Assembly: GCF_001428105.1 (NCBI RefSeq)
Contig: NZ_LMSJ01000004.1
Coordinates: forward strand, 114,520 to 178,519
Length of the DNA stretch: 64,000 bases
Direction: 5' to 3'
Source of the DNA: Paenibacillus sp. Soil766
Lineage (GTDB): Bacteria; Bacillota; Bacilli; Paenibacillales; NBRC-103111
In this document: one piece after another, positions 1 through 8,368 of the stretch
Layout: every line of letters begins with the position of its first letter
Numbering within the stretch: the first letter of the stretch is position 1
Made by a program: the position numbers and the translations under genes
Notes under the pieces: model-generated
Told to the model about the DNA's origin: nothing
Databases searched by the model: none
Seen by the model: only the letters and a program-made list of their open reading frames with translations

Positions 1-1353
1 ATAAATGGATTAATTAATCCCAGTTCTATTCAATCCCTGCTCACTGAAAATCTAAAGGTTGATTCGAGTGAATTCCCGCTGAATGCGTTAAGAAATTCAA
101 TGAGTACACTCGGTCAAGTTCGCGAAATTCCTGATTTTGAAACCTTATATCAAGCTATTTTGGCGGGATTAACGGTTATTTTACTGGATGGGTGGGGGCA
201 GGGGTTAGCGGCGAACACACAAGGTGGAGAGCATCGTGCCGTTGAGGAACCGACCACACAATCTGTTGTAAGAGGACCACGGGAAGGGTTTACAGAGCTA
301 TTAAGCACCAACACTGCACTCGTCAGACGGAAAATAAAAGATCCCGACCTATGGATGGAATCCATGACCATCGGGCGTAAGAGCAAAACAGAAGTAGCCA
401 TCATGTATATGAATGGCATTGTGAATGACAAGTTGGTGGAGGAAGCTAGAATTCGGCTTGGACGTATCGATATCGATGCGATATTTGAAAGTGGTAATGT
501 CGAAGAGCTGATCCAAGACGAAACCTACTCACCGTTCCCTACCCTGTACAATACAGAACGCCCTGATGTTGTTGCTGCAGGCTTAATGGAAGGGCGCATT
601 GCTATTCTTGTCGATGGCACTCCCTTTGTGCTGATGGCGCCTGCTCTATTTATCCAATTTTATCAATCTGCAGAAGATTATTACCAACGGGCGGATTTCG
701 CAACACTGCTTCGATTTCTTCGTTATGCCTGTTTTTTCATATCTTTGTTGGCTCCATCCTTATATATTGCTATAACCACCTTTCACCAAGAATTGCTGCC
801 ATCCTCCTTACTAATCAGTTTAGCTGCTCAAAGAGAAGGGATTCCTTTCCCAGCTTTTATCGAAGCTGCTGTTATGGAAATAACTTTCGAAATCCTTCGA
901 GAAGCTGGTGTGAGGTTGCCGAAGACCGTCGGACAAGCGGTTTCAATTGTAGGGGCCTTAGTCATTGGTCAAGCCGCAGTAGAAGCAGGTTTGGTGTCTC
1001 CTGCGATGGTTATTATAGTGGCCATCACGGCCATTTCCAATTTTGTTATTCCTTCCTTTAATATGGGGATTACGATTCGGATTTTGAGATTTCTATTAAT
1101 GCTAATCGCAGCTTCTTTTGGATTATTTGGTGTAACCGTGGGGCTTATCGCTATCGTTATTCATTTGAGTAGTTTAAGGTCCTTCGGAATTCCGTACATG
1201 TCTCCAATGGCACCTTTTATCTTATCGGATCAGAAAGATACGATTTTTCGGTTACCACAATGGGCATTAACTACAAGGCCTAGGCTCATTAGTCAAAAAA
1301 ACAACATTCGAGAAAAAAATGCCTCTTCGAATAAGCCTGATAACAGGCGATAG
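1..1353 (+). CDS. Spore germination protein, GerA family (5' end cut by window)
   Basis: A subunit of a Ger-type germinant receptor, an inner-membrane complex of dormant spores that senses small nutrients. The reading frame is open from base 1 and contributes about 33 residues before the first internal ATG at 100, so the true start lies left of the window. Visible features are a hydrophilic N-terminal domain typical of GerA proteins (segments VRGPREGF and NTALVRRKIKDPDLW), then about five membrane segments in the C-terminal half, including the family stretch around VGQAVSIVGALVIGQAAVEAG, and a short basic tail. The 450 visible residues fit a family of about 480-540. GerC follows after 17 bp. 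The family is certain; the germinant cannot be predicted. Confidence 0.95.
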   Translation: MNGLINPSSIQSLLTENLKVDSSEFPLNALRNSMSTLGQVREIPDFETLYQAILAGLTVILLDGWGQGLAANTQGGEHRAVEEPTTQSVVRGPREGFTELLSTNTALVRRKIKDPDLWMESMTIGRKSKTEVAIMYMNGIVNDKLVEEARIRLGRIDIDAIFESGNVEELIQDETYSPFPTLYNTERPDVVAAGLMEGRIAILVDGTPFVLMAPALFIQFYQSAEDYYQRADFATLLRFLRYACFFISLLAPSLYIAITTFHQELLPSSLLISLAAQREGIPFPAFIEAAVMEITFEILREAGVRLPKTVGQAVSIVGALVIGQAAVEAGLVSPAMVIIVAITAISNFVIPSFNMGITIRILRFLLMLIAASFGLFGVTVGLIAIVIHLSSLRSFGIPYMSPMAPFILSDQKDTIFRLPQWALTTRPRLISQKNNIREKNASSNKPDNRR

Positions 1354-1370
1354 ATAAGGAGTCATCGGGA

Positions 1371-2570
1371 ATGCGAAGAAATGTCATGGTGCTCGTTGCC
1401 TTGTTCGTCACGATTGGATTACTCACGGGATGTTGGAGCCGGCGCGAGCTGAATGACCTCGCTATTTCGGTTGGAATGGGTTTTGATAAAAAAGATGATC
1501 AAGTGCAGGTAACGATTCAAATTGTTAACCCTGGTGAAGTGGCTTCCAAAAGAGGCGGGGGTGGATTAACTACACCCGTAAGTACCTTTAAAGCTACCTC
1601 CAAAACCATATTTGAATCTTTAAGAAAAATCACCACACAAAGTCCAAGAAAGGTGTACTCTTCCCATCTTCGGATGCTTGTGATTAGTGAAGAATTGGCG
1701 AGAGAAGGGATTACACCGATTCTGGATGGGATTTCAAGAAATCATGAAATGCGATCTGATTTCTATATCGTCATCGCTAGAGGAACAACAGCGGAGAATG
1801 TATTGAAAATACTTACGCCGATCGAGAAAATCCCCTCCAATAAATTGTTTACCACGTTAGAGATGTCCGAAAAGATTTGGGCGCCTACGGTAAAAGTAAA
1901 ATTAGACAAATTAATTTCAGATCTGCAAACAGAGGGGAAAGATCCAGTATTAACCGGTATATTAATCAAGGGGAATCCGAATAAAGGGGATGAGAAGAGT
2001 AATCTGAATCAAACAGATCCTCCTACATCCTTAGAATATTCGGGATTAGCGATCTTTGAAAAAGACAAACTTGTTGGTTGGCTTACTGAGAAAGAAAGCA
2101 AAGGCTACAATTATATTGTAGACAATGTTAAAAGTACGATCGGACATATAGAATGCCCAACAGGCGGCATTATTGCAGAAGAAATCGTGCGAACTAAAAC
2201 CAAAATGAAAGGTAAAGTGGTTAACGGCAAACCGCAGATCATTGTTGATGTTTTTCTCGAGGATAATGTGGGTGAAGTCCAATGCAAGATCGATCTGCTC
2301 GATCCGGCAAACATCAAGGAACTGGAGGAAATAGCTCAAAATAAGACGAAAGCCATAATCGAGGCCACCATTCAAAAGGCGAAAAAATACAATGTCGATA
2401 TTTTCGGCTTTGGCGAAGCGATATATCGAGCGGATCCGAAGTATTGGAATAAAAACAAAGATAGTTGGAAGGAACAATTTGCAGATTTACCTGTACATGT
2501 GAAAACAGAAGTGAAAATTCGTCGTCTGGGCACTGTAAGTGATTCCCTGGTACAAAAAACAAAGGAATGA
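1371..2570 (+). CDS. Ger(x)C family spore germination lipoprotein
   Basis: C subunit of the germinant receptor, a lipoprotein on the outer face of the spore inner membrane. The N-terminus has a basic start, a hydrophobic core and a lipobox LLTGC followed by WSRRELNDLAIS, the classic GerC signature (GCW..RELN). The 399 residues match the family length of about 360-410. A GGAG-type RBS (aaggagtc) precedes the ATG. The stop overlaps the start of the next small ORF (ATGA), so translation is probably coupled. It lies between the A gene and the small-membrane/B genes, so this is one A-C-(D)-B operon. It is likely expressed in the forespore, although no SigG promoter is visible because the operon start is outside the window. 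Confidence 0.95.
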   Translation: MRRNVMVLVALFVTIGLLTGCWSRRELNDLAISVGMGFDKKDDQVQVTIQIVNPGEVASKRGGGGLTTPVSTFKATSKTIFESLRKITTQSPRKVYSSHLRMLVISEELAREGITPILDGISRNHEMRSDFYIVIARGTTAENVLKILTPIEKIPSNKLFTTLEMSEKIWAPTVKVKLDKLISDLQTEGKDPVLTGILIKGNPNKGDEKSNLNQTDPPTSLEYSGLAIFEKDKLVGWLTEKESKGYNYIVDNVKSTIGHIECPTGGIIAEEIVRTKTKMKGKVVNGKPQIIVDVFLEDNVGEVQCKIDLLDPANIKELEEIAQNKTKAIIEATIQKAKKYNVDIFGFGEAIYRADPKYWNKNKDSWKEQFADLPVHVKTEVKIRRLGTVSDSLVQKTKE

Positions 2571-2809
2571 TCAAAATGTGGGCTATTGCAGCGATACTTC
2601 TGGCCTCTGCAGTTATCGCAATGCTGGAGCTTCCATCGCTTATGAAAAAAAGGTTGTATAAAGAATTCGGTATTGTTTGTAGTTTAATATTGCTAGGTAC
2701 AATACTAAGTATTGCGCAAAGTATGCATATGAACGTGCCCAATCCTTTAGATCTCATTACCTTTGTTTTTCAACCTTGTAGCGATTTCATCAACGGGTTA
2801 TTACAATGA
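2567..2809 (+). CDS. Small two-helix membrane protein in ger operon (GerD-subunit-like)
   Basis: An 80-residue protein with two predicted membrane helices (about residues 4-20 and 36-52) and a short C-terminal tail. It overlaps the GerC stop by 4 bp. A second in-frame ATG at 2576 sits behind the same AAAGGA motif and could be the real start. Small two-helix proteins encoded inside ger operons (called D subunits in Bacillus) modulate receptor function; assignment to that class rests on size, topology and position, not on recognised sequence motifs. Its 3' end precedes the GerB-family start by 34 bp. Confidence 0.75.
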   Translation: MIKMWAIAAILLASAVIAMLELPSLMKKRLYKEFGIVCSLILLGTILSIAQSMHMNVPNPLDLITFVFQPCSDFINGLLQ

Positions 2810-2843
2810 AATTGCTACATACGAGAGGAGGCACAACAGAGAT

Positions 2844-3935
2844 ATGGGAAAAAGTATAATTGGCATCCGGCAATTTACCATTCTCGTCATACTATTCACA
2901 GTTGGGAGCTCCATACTAATAACCCCCTCTGGTCTCGCAGCGGAAGCCAAGGAAAACGCATGGATAGCCGCCATTCTGTCAGTGTGTATGGGTTTGCTGA
3001 CCGTCTTTCTCTATCAAGTATTGGTTAGACAATTTCCTAACCAAACATTGGTACAGATGTCCGAGGCGGTATTTGGCATTTGGATAGGCAAAATCATTTC
3101 TTTGCTTTATTTCTGTTTCTTCTTCCTCCTTGCAGCACTTGTATTACGGAATATCGGTGACTTTGTAGTAACGCAGGTTCTCCCAGATACCCCGCTTCAA
3201 TTTATACTTATGATCTTTCTCGCAGTTGTAATTATGGCAAGTTGGCATGGTATTGAAACTATTGCACGTACGGGGGAGATTTTTTTTCCATGGGTGATGA
3301 TATTCTTTTTTGCTATGGTGCTATTTCTGGCACCGCAATTCCGACTGGTTCAACTTAAACCTTTTCTCGGCGAAGGCATAATTCCTGTCATCAGAGCCAG
3401 TTTGCCTTTTACAGGAACCCCCTTTATGGAGCTTATCGTATTATTGATGGTTATGCCTTTTGTGAACAATGTAAAAGGGGCAAATAAAGCGTTTTTCGTG
3501 GGTACGGTGATCGCGGGAATAATATTAGTTATGATAACCTTGATTTCGATTCTTGTTCTAGGTGCAGGTATAACCGCAAAAAACTTGTATCCAAGCTATA
3601 GTTTAGCGAAAATGATCAGTATTGGACGATTTTTGGAAAGATTAGAAGTCATCATGGCAGGGATCTGGTTTATTACGATCTTTTTTAAACTTACGATTTG
3701 TTTCTACGCGTCAGTCCTTAGTTTCGCTCAAGTTGTCAAAATGGAAGAAATGCGTCCCCTCTATTTCCCTTTTGGGATGATTTTAATTGTGTTATCTATC
3801 CTCTCATTCCCAAACGAAAGCTACTTCCTTAATTTCGTTTCAAAAATATGGTTTCCCTATGCAGGCACATTTGGATTACTACTACCTATTTGTATGATTG
3901 GTGTATCACTCTTTCGAAAGGGAGAAAAAAAATGA
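2844..3935 (+). CDS. GerB family spore germination protein (APC-like permease)
   Basis: B subunit of the germinant receptor, a polytopic protein of the amino acid/polyamine/organocation fold that is thought to bind the germinant. The 363 residues carry about ten hydrophobic segments beginning with the conserved IGIRQFTILVILFTVGSSIL. The ATG at 2844 is preferred because GAGAGGAGGC lies just upstream (2823-2832); the longer frame from 2763 would overlap the preceding gene and add a non-family extension. It is the last gene of the operon and is followed at once by a hairpin that starts at its stop codon. Confidence 0.95.
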   Translation: MGKSIIGIRQFTILVILFTVGSSILITPSGLAAEAKENAWIAAILSVCMGLLTVFLYQVLVRQFPNQTLVQMSEAVFGIWIGKIISLLYFCFFFLLAALVLRNIGDFVVTQVLPDTPLQFILMIFLAVVIMASWHGIETIARTGEIFFPWVMIFFFAMVLFLAPQFRLVQLKPFLGEGIIPVIRASLPFTGTPFMELIVLLMVMPFVNNVKGANKAFFVGTVIAGIILVMITLISILVLGAGITAKNLYPSYSLAKMISIGRFLERLEVIMAGIWFITIFFKLTICFYASVLSFAQVVKMEEMRPLYFPFGMILIVLSILSFPNESYFLNFVSKIWFPYAGTFGLLLPICMIGVSLFRKGEKK

Positions 3936-3974
3936 CCCACAGCAACGGGCTGTGGGTCTAAGTTTATATTTTAA
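3925..3974 (+). terminator. Putative terminator of the ger operon
   Basis: Perfect 10-bp inverted repeat GACCCACAGC/GCTGTGGGTC with a 5-nt loop (3934-3958), overlapping the GerB stop codon. It is flanked by an A-run upstream and an AT-rich tail downstream rather than a clean U-tract. Confidence 0.7.
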
Positions 3975-4034
3975 AGGGGGGTTGGTCTTTATTATAGGCA
4001 AGTTACATTAAAACAACATGAAAGTTAGATTTCA

Positions 4035-4064
4035 TTTTCATTACAAATTTGTCAGTGGTAAAAT
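4035..4064 (+). promoter_or_regulatory. Possible SigA promoter of the two-component operon
   Basis: TTTTCA (4035-4040), 18-nt spacer, TAAAAT (4059-4064). If used, transcription would begin near 4071. That would exclude the outermost TTG at 4068 as start of the kinase gene and favour TTG 4116 or ATG 4131. Confidence 0.4.
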
Positions 4065-4130
4065 AAGTTGGAAAGCCAAGCAAAAGCTTGCGCTGGGAAG
4101 CGGGGTATTTTCCAATTGAAGCATTATTCC

Positions 4131-6341
4131 ATGAGGTCACATTTAACCATTACGTTTGCCCTAATGGCCTTGATTCCGATCCTGATTCTAGGCGGATTCC
4201 AGGTTTCTCAAATTAAGCATATTACACAGGAAACGAACCAAAACCAGCGGCAAACAACATATCGTCTCGGAGACGCGGTAGAAGCGTATATGTCCTATCA
4301 TCGCAATGCAGTTGAAACCTTAGCGGCTACGATCTCGGCTTCGGATGCGGCTTTTCGCAATCGGGAGAGCCTGACTTTGAAGCTGCAATCGCTCCAAGAG
4401 AATTTGGAGGGGTTCGCAGGCATTTATGTGGTCGATGATACAGGAACGATCAAAGCGACACATCAAATGTCGACGAATCTAATTGGTGTTGATGTTAACG
4501 ATCGGGATTACACGGCACGTGTGAAGGCTGGTCAGAAAGCCATTATTTCTTCGTTATTCAAAGGTCCTGAGAGCTTGAACCAACCAGCGCTAGCTATTGC
4601 TGTACCGATTTACAAAGGGGGCAAACAAGTGGACGGCTTCGTATTAGCTGTGCTTGAACTAGCCCCGATTAAGACCCTTGTTACCAAATACGATTATGGG
4701 ACAGAGGCGTATCCTGTTGTGTTAGATCATGCAGGCAAGCCCATTTATCATCCCAATGCGGCGCTAACGGAGTCCATGACGGATTTATCCAAGGAGCCAG
4801 TCGTTCAGGATGCTAAAATGATAAAACAAGGCGAAGGCACCTATACATTAAGCACCGCATCACATAAAGAACTCATTACTTATAAACTGATCCCAGACTT
4901 AAACCTCATCGTATGGGTAAGCAGGTCGACTGCGGCAGTCAACGCAGCATTCACGGAATCTTTACGGATTACACTGCTGTTGTTAGTGTTCACACTCATT
5001 TTAACCATGCTGCTCGGTAGTCTGTTAGCCAAAAGATTAAACGGCACGATCCATGCCTTAGTCGGCTATACCCAGCGATTAGCTGGAGGATCGTTCGCCC
5101 AGCCTGACCAGAAGGTCGTGCCGCGCGGAGCGCCTTCGGAGCTGCATCAGCTTGCGGAGCATTTCTTCCGCATGGCAGCGCAGATCAAGGAAAACCAACG
5201 CGCCTTACTGCAGCTGAACAGCGAGCTTGAGCATCGCGTGGAGGAGCGAACACAGCGATTGCAGGACGAGCATGCGACGTTGAATGCGGTCTTAGAAAGC
5301 ATGTCTGATGCGATTGTGCTCATTGATGTGCAGCATAATGTGCTGTATGCAAATCACCAGATGGCGGAAAGCTTCGCGATTCCGATGGGGGAACTAGCCC
5401 ATATGCCAGAAGCTGATTTATTTGAGCGAATCGCCGAACTTCTGACGGAAGATCAGGACGAGCTCCAGTTGCGTAAGTTGACGGCGGAACCCAGGGTGCA
5501 GAGCGCTTTAACGGTGAAAACAGAGCAAGGCAAGCCGCGATTTATGATGGTATCCGCGTTTCAGGTTGCGCGGGAGGGGCGGGTATTTGGCCGCGGTTAT
5601 GTGTGGCGTGACAGAACGAAGGAGCATGAAATCGATGCGCTTAAGAACGATCTTATCTCACTAGCTTCCCATGAATTCAAAACTCCGATCACGAGTATCC
5701 GCGGTGGTGTGGAAACATTGCTGCGCAGGGATGCTCACTGGGAAGAGGACTTTAAGCTCGAGCTGCTTGAAGGCATTCATGAGGATATCGGACGTATCCA
5801 AGATCTTATTGACGAGTGGCTGGATATATCCAAAATAGAATCGGGAGCGATGGGGATTCACGCGCAACCGTTGAAGCTAGCCGCCGTTATTGAAAGCGCA
5901 AGACATAGACTGCCTGAAGATATCAGCGCTGCGCGGCTGCAGTTCGAGGTTGAGCTGCCTGGACATACGCCGCTTGTTTTTGCAGATAAGCTCCGTATGG
6001 AACAGGTGTTCTTAAATTTGTTTATCAATGCGATTCGATATAACGAGCGGGAACCGCTCATTAGGGTGACTACGCACGCGGATGAGGAGTTTGTTTACGT
6101 TTACGTGCAGGATAACGGAATCGGTATTGCCAAAGAACATTTAGCTAAATTATTCGATCGCTTCTATCGCGTGGATGTATCGTCCAGCCGTCAAACCGGG
6201 GGTACGGGTCTCGGATTGGCGATTTGCAAAGGAATTATGGAAGCCCATGGCGGGACTATTCAGGTTGAAAGCCAGCTGGGTGAGGGGAGCCGATTCCAAC
6301 TAACAATTCCGCGGTTTAATGGGGGAGATGAGCTAGCATGA
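4131..6341 (+). CDS. Sensor histidine kinase with Cache-type sensor, HAMP and PAS
   Basis: Membrane sensor kinase that should phosphorylate the response regulator encoded next, with which it overlaps by 4 bp. From the ATG at 4131: first membrane helix at about residues 6-28; extracellular Cache-like sensor at about 40-265 with segments GIYVVDDTGTIKATH and GVDVNDRDYTARVKAGQ; second helix at about 280-300; HAMP; coiled coil; PAS (about 375-480); HisKA with phospho-acceptor His514 in SHEFKTP; HATPase with N-box NAIRYNE, G1 DNGIGIA and G2 GGTGLGLAI. All catalytic boxes are intact. The start is uncertain: the frame is open to a TTG at 4068 and has another TTG at 4116, and none has a strong RBS. 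The ligand is unknown; Cache domains usually bind small organic molecules. Confidence 0.93.
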   Translation: MRSHLTITFALMALIPILILGGFQVSQIKHITQETNQNQRQTTYRLGDAVEAYMSYHRNAVETLAATISASDAAFRNRESLTLKLQSLQENLEGFAGIYVVDDTGTIKATHQMSTNLIGVDVNDRDYTARVKAGQKAIISSLFKGPESLNQPALAIAVPIYKGGKQVDGFVLAVLELAPIKTLVTKYDYGTEAYPVVLDHAGKPIYHPNAALTESMTDLSKEPVVQDAKMIKQGEGTYTLSTASHKELITYKLIPDLNLIVWVSRSTAAVNAAFTESLRITLLLLVFTLILTMLLGSLLAKRLNGTIHALVGYTQRLAGGSFAQPDQKVVPRGAPSELHQLAEHFFRMAAQIKENQRALLQLNSELEHRVEERTQRLQDEHATLNAVLESMSDAIVLIDVQHNVLYANHQMAESFAIPMGELAHMPEADLFERIAELLTEDQDELQLRKLTAEPRVQSALTVKTEQGKPRFMMVSAFQVAREGRVFGRGYVWRDRTKEHEIDALKNDLISLASHEFKTPITSIRGGVETLLRRDAHWEEDFKLELLEGIHEDIGRIQDLIDEWLDISKIESGAMGIHAQPLKLAAVIESARHRLPEDISAARLQFEVELPGHTPLVFADKLRMEQVFLNLFINAIRYNEREPLIRVTTHADEEFVYVYVQDNGIGIAKEHLAKLFDRFYRVDVSSSRQTGGTGLGLAICKGIMEAHGGTIQVESQLGEGSRFQLTIPRFNGGDELA

Positions 6342-7033
6342 GCACAAAAAAAATCATGATCGTCGACGATGAGCCCAAAATCATTCGTTTCATCGCGGCG
6401 AATTTGAAATCCTTAGGCTTCGAAACGGTGGCCTGTCAAAGCGGGACGGAGGCGCTGGAAAAGGTAGAAGCGGCTAATCCAGATTTGATTTTGCTGGATC
6501 TCATGATGCCAGGGATGGATGGCTTCGAAGTATTACGCAGACTGCGCACCTATTCGAGTGTGCCTGTTATTATGCTAACCGCAAGGAGCAATGGTGCGGA
6601 TAAAGTACAAGGGTTGAACCTCGGTGCGGATGACTATTTGACCAAGCCGTTCTCGTTGGACGAACTGTTCGCCAGAGTCAATGCCGTACTGCGCCGCTTG
6701 GATGGCCGCATGCCTGCACCATCTACGGTGAGCGAATTGACTGTTGGACCCGTTAACGTTAACTTAGCTCAGCGCCGGATACGCATAGACTCAGCGGAAG
6801 TGAAATTTACGGAGACGGAGTATAATCTGTTCGTGCTTCTCTTGCAGCATGAAGGTAAAGTCATGACACATGAGCAGTTGTTGAGCGAGATTTGGGGAAG
6901 TGAGTACCGCGACGAGGTGGAATATTTGCGTGTTACGATCGCGCGAATACGGCAAAAGCTGAAGGCCCACACCGAAGGGCAGGAACTGATTGTGACCTAC
7001 CCTGGTGTTGGTTATATGGCGAAGGGGGATTGA
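6338..7033 (+). CDS. OmpR/PhoB-family response regulator
   Basis: DNA-binding output of the preceding kinase. The receiver domain (residues 1-120) has the acidic pocket D10/D11, phospho-acceptor Asp54 in LILLDLMMPG, the switch Thr in MLTAR and the Lys of LTKPF. The C-terminal winged helix (about 130-230) has the usual EYNLFVLLLQHEGKVMTHEQLL and VTIARIRQKL helices. The ATG overlaps the kinase stop (ATGA), so the pair is translationally coupled. The gene ends 10 bp from a convergent minus-strand gene, with no obvious terminator between them. The 231-residue length is normal. The target genes cannot be deduced from this window. Confidence 0.95.
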   Translation: MSTKKIMIVDDEPKIIRFIAANLKSLGFETVACQSGTEALEKVEAANPDLILLDLMMPGMDGFEVLRRLRTYSSVPVIMLTARSNGADKVQGLNLGADDYLTKPFSLDELFARVNAVLRRLDGRMPAPSTVSELTVGPVNVNLAQRRIRIDSAEVKFTETEYNLFVLLLQHEGKVMTHEQLLSEIWGSEYRDEVEYLRVTIARIRQKLKAHTEGQELIVTYPGVGYMAKGD

Positions 7034-7043
7034 TCAGTTGAGT

Positions 7044-8225
7044 CTAGTTGCTCGTCAAGAGCTGCACATCAAGAGGGTAATCGGGCAGCTCGAATTCACG
7101 TGTCGTGCCTGTTGACAGGTCGACTACCGTCATGCCATTCCAGCCGGTATCCGCATAAGTGACGCCTCCTGTGAGATAGGCATAGCGACCATCGGCGCTG
7201 GTGGCGACCATTTGGTGCATGCGGGCTAACGGAAAGATCTTCTCCGTATAGGTGTTCACATCGAGTATGGTCAGATTAGGTTTACCTGTCGCGCTGCCAG
7301 CTGAACCGATGCCAACGATCAGCAATTGCTTGCCGTCCGGGGTTAGCGTGACACCCTCCTGATGGGTGTTGCCCGTCAGAGGTTCGGTCGTGTAGCTGCC
7401 GCTCTTCGGGTCAAGTACCACAAGACCGCGTCCTTGGTAAGGCAGAAGTAAGCGGCCATCTGCGCGGACAGCGGCGTAGTGCGGCTTCTCGAAGCCGCCT
7501 TTGCCAAAAGGTGCAGCCTCTAACGTACGGCCTTTGAGGTTAAAAGGATCGACAGCCGTCACTGTGTAACCGTCGTGGTCAATACTGTACACTTCGCGGC
7601 CGTCTAGGCTAGTCACCACATCAAAAGGCCGAACGCCGACAGGGACACTCCCTGTCATCGTGAGCTTTTCCGTATCCAGGATTTCTAGTTGACTCTTGCC
7701 GCCGTCGAGATAAACCCCGACATATACGAATTTGCCATCTGGCGATACCGCAATCCCCATACCTCCCGAGCGGTATTCACCAAAACGCGGTTTGCCTACA
7801 TTAGCCTGATAAGGGACAAGCGCAAGCCGTGTGCGGAGCTTCGTATCGATGACGGCTACACCTTCAGCTGTCGAGACATAAGCCCGATGACTCGGCCCTT
7901 CTGCAATCGCAAAAGGAGCTTTACCTACGACAAGCTTCTCCATCTTGCCAGAAGCGGGATCAAGGAATGACAAATAGTCACTTTTGGAATGTGTCACCAT
8001 TAGGGTTGTAGGCGTAGCTGCTGAAGGTGAAGGGCTCGCAGTCGCAGTTGATGAACTTGTCGCTGGTATTTGCGTTGCAGGTGCTGCGGTAGGAGATGGC
8101 GTTGATGTCTTCGTCGGGCTGATGCTGTTGACGGGTGTGGGCTGTTGGCTGCCACAGCCAACTAAGACAAGAAGAAGTGTGAGCGGTGTTAAACGTACGA
8201 AGAGAGATTTATGTGTGAATACCAT
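7044..8225 (-). CDS. YVTN-type beta-propeller lipoprotein
   Basis: Predicted cell-surface lipoprotein folding as a beta-propeller. The start at 8225 is chosen because AGAGGTG lies just upstream and because it places a signal peptide directly before the lipobox LVGC; the frame is open 23 codons further upstream, but those residues have no signal character. After the Cys come about 50 Ser/Thr/Pro-rich linker residues, then repeated YVTN-like blades (HRAYVSTAEGVAVIDT, KFVYVGVYLDGG, REVYSIDHDGYTVTAVDP, RYAYLTGGVTYA). Such proteins usually bind polymers or act as scaffolds, and no catalytic residues are visible. It is convergent with the two-component genes and lies downstream of the SLH gene on the same strand, separated by a terminator. 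Confidence 0.85.
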   Translation of the reverse strand: MVFTHKSLFVRLTPLTLLLVLVGCGSQQPTPVNSISPTKTSTPSPTAAPATQIPATSSSTATASPSPSAATPTTLMVTHSKSDYLSFLDPASGKMEKLVVGKAPFAIAEGPSHRAYVSTAEGVAVIDTKLRTRLALVPYQANVGKPRFGEYRSGGMGIAVSPDGKFVYVGVYLDGGKSQLEILDTEKLTMTGSVPVGVRPFDVVTSLDGREVYSIDHDGYTVTAVDPFNLKGRTLEAAPFGKGGFEKPHYAAVRADGRLLLPYQGRGLVVLDPKSGSYTTEPLTGNTHQEGVTLTPDGKQLLIVGIGSAGSATGKPNLTILDVNTYTEKIFPLARMHQMVATSADGRYAYLTGGVTYADTGWNGMTVVDLSTGTTREFELPDYPLDVQLLTSN

Positions 8226-8297
8226 ATCGATGGTCACCTCTGGAGTTAGAATAGTAGAAGCTAAGGAAACAGTACTTGTGGATAAGTTTAGCAAACA

Positions 8298-8345
8298 AAG
8301 GTAAGGAAGAGAACCTGATCACAGGTCATCTTCCTTATCTTTTTG
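8298..8345 (-). terminator. Terminator downstream of SLH gene
   Basis: Long hairpin with AAGGAAGA/TCTTCCTT outer arms and an inner ACCTG/CAGGT stem around ATCA. On the plus strand it ends in ATCTTTTT. On the minus strand it closes the SLH gene before the propeller gene. Probably bidirectional. Confidence 0.7.
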
Positions 8346-8368
8346 TCATTCAATTGTACAGGTTACAC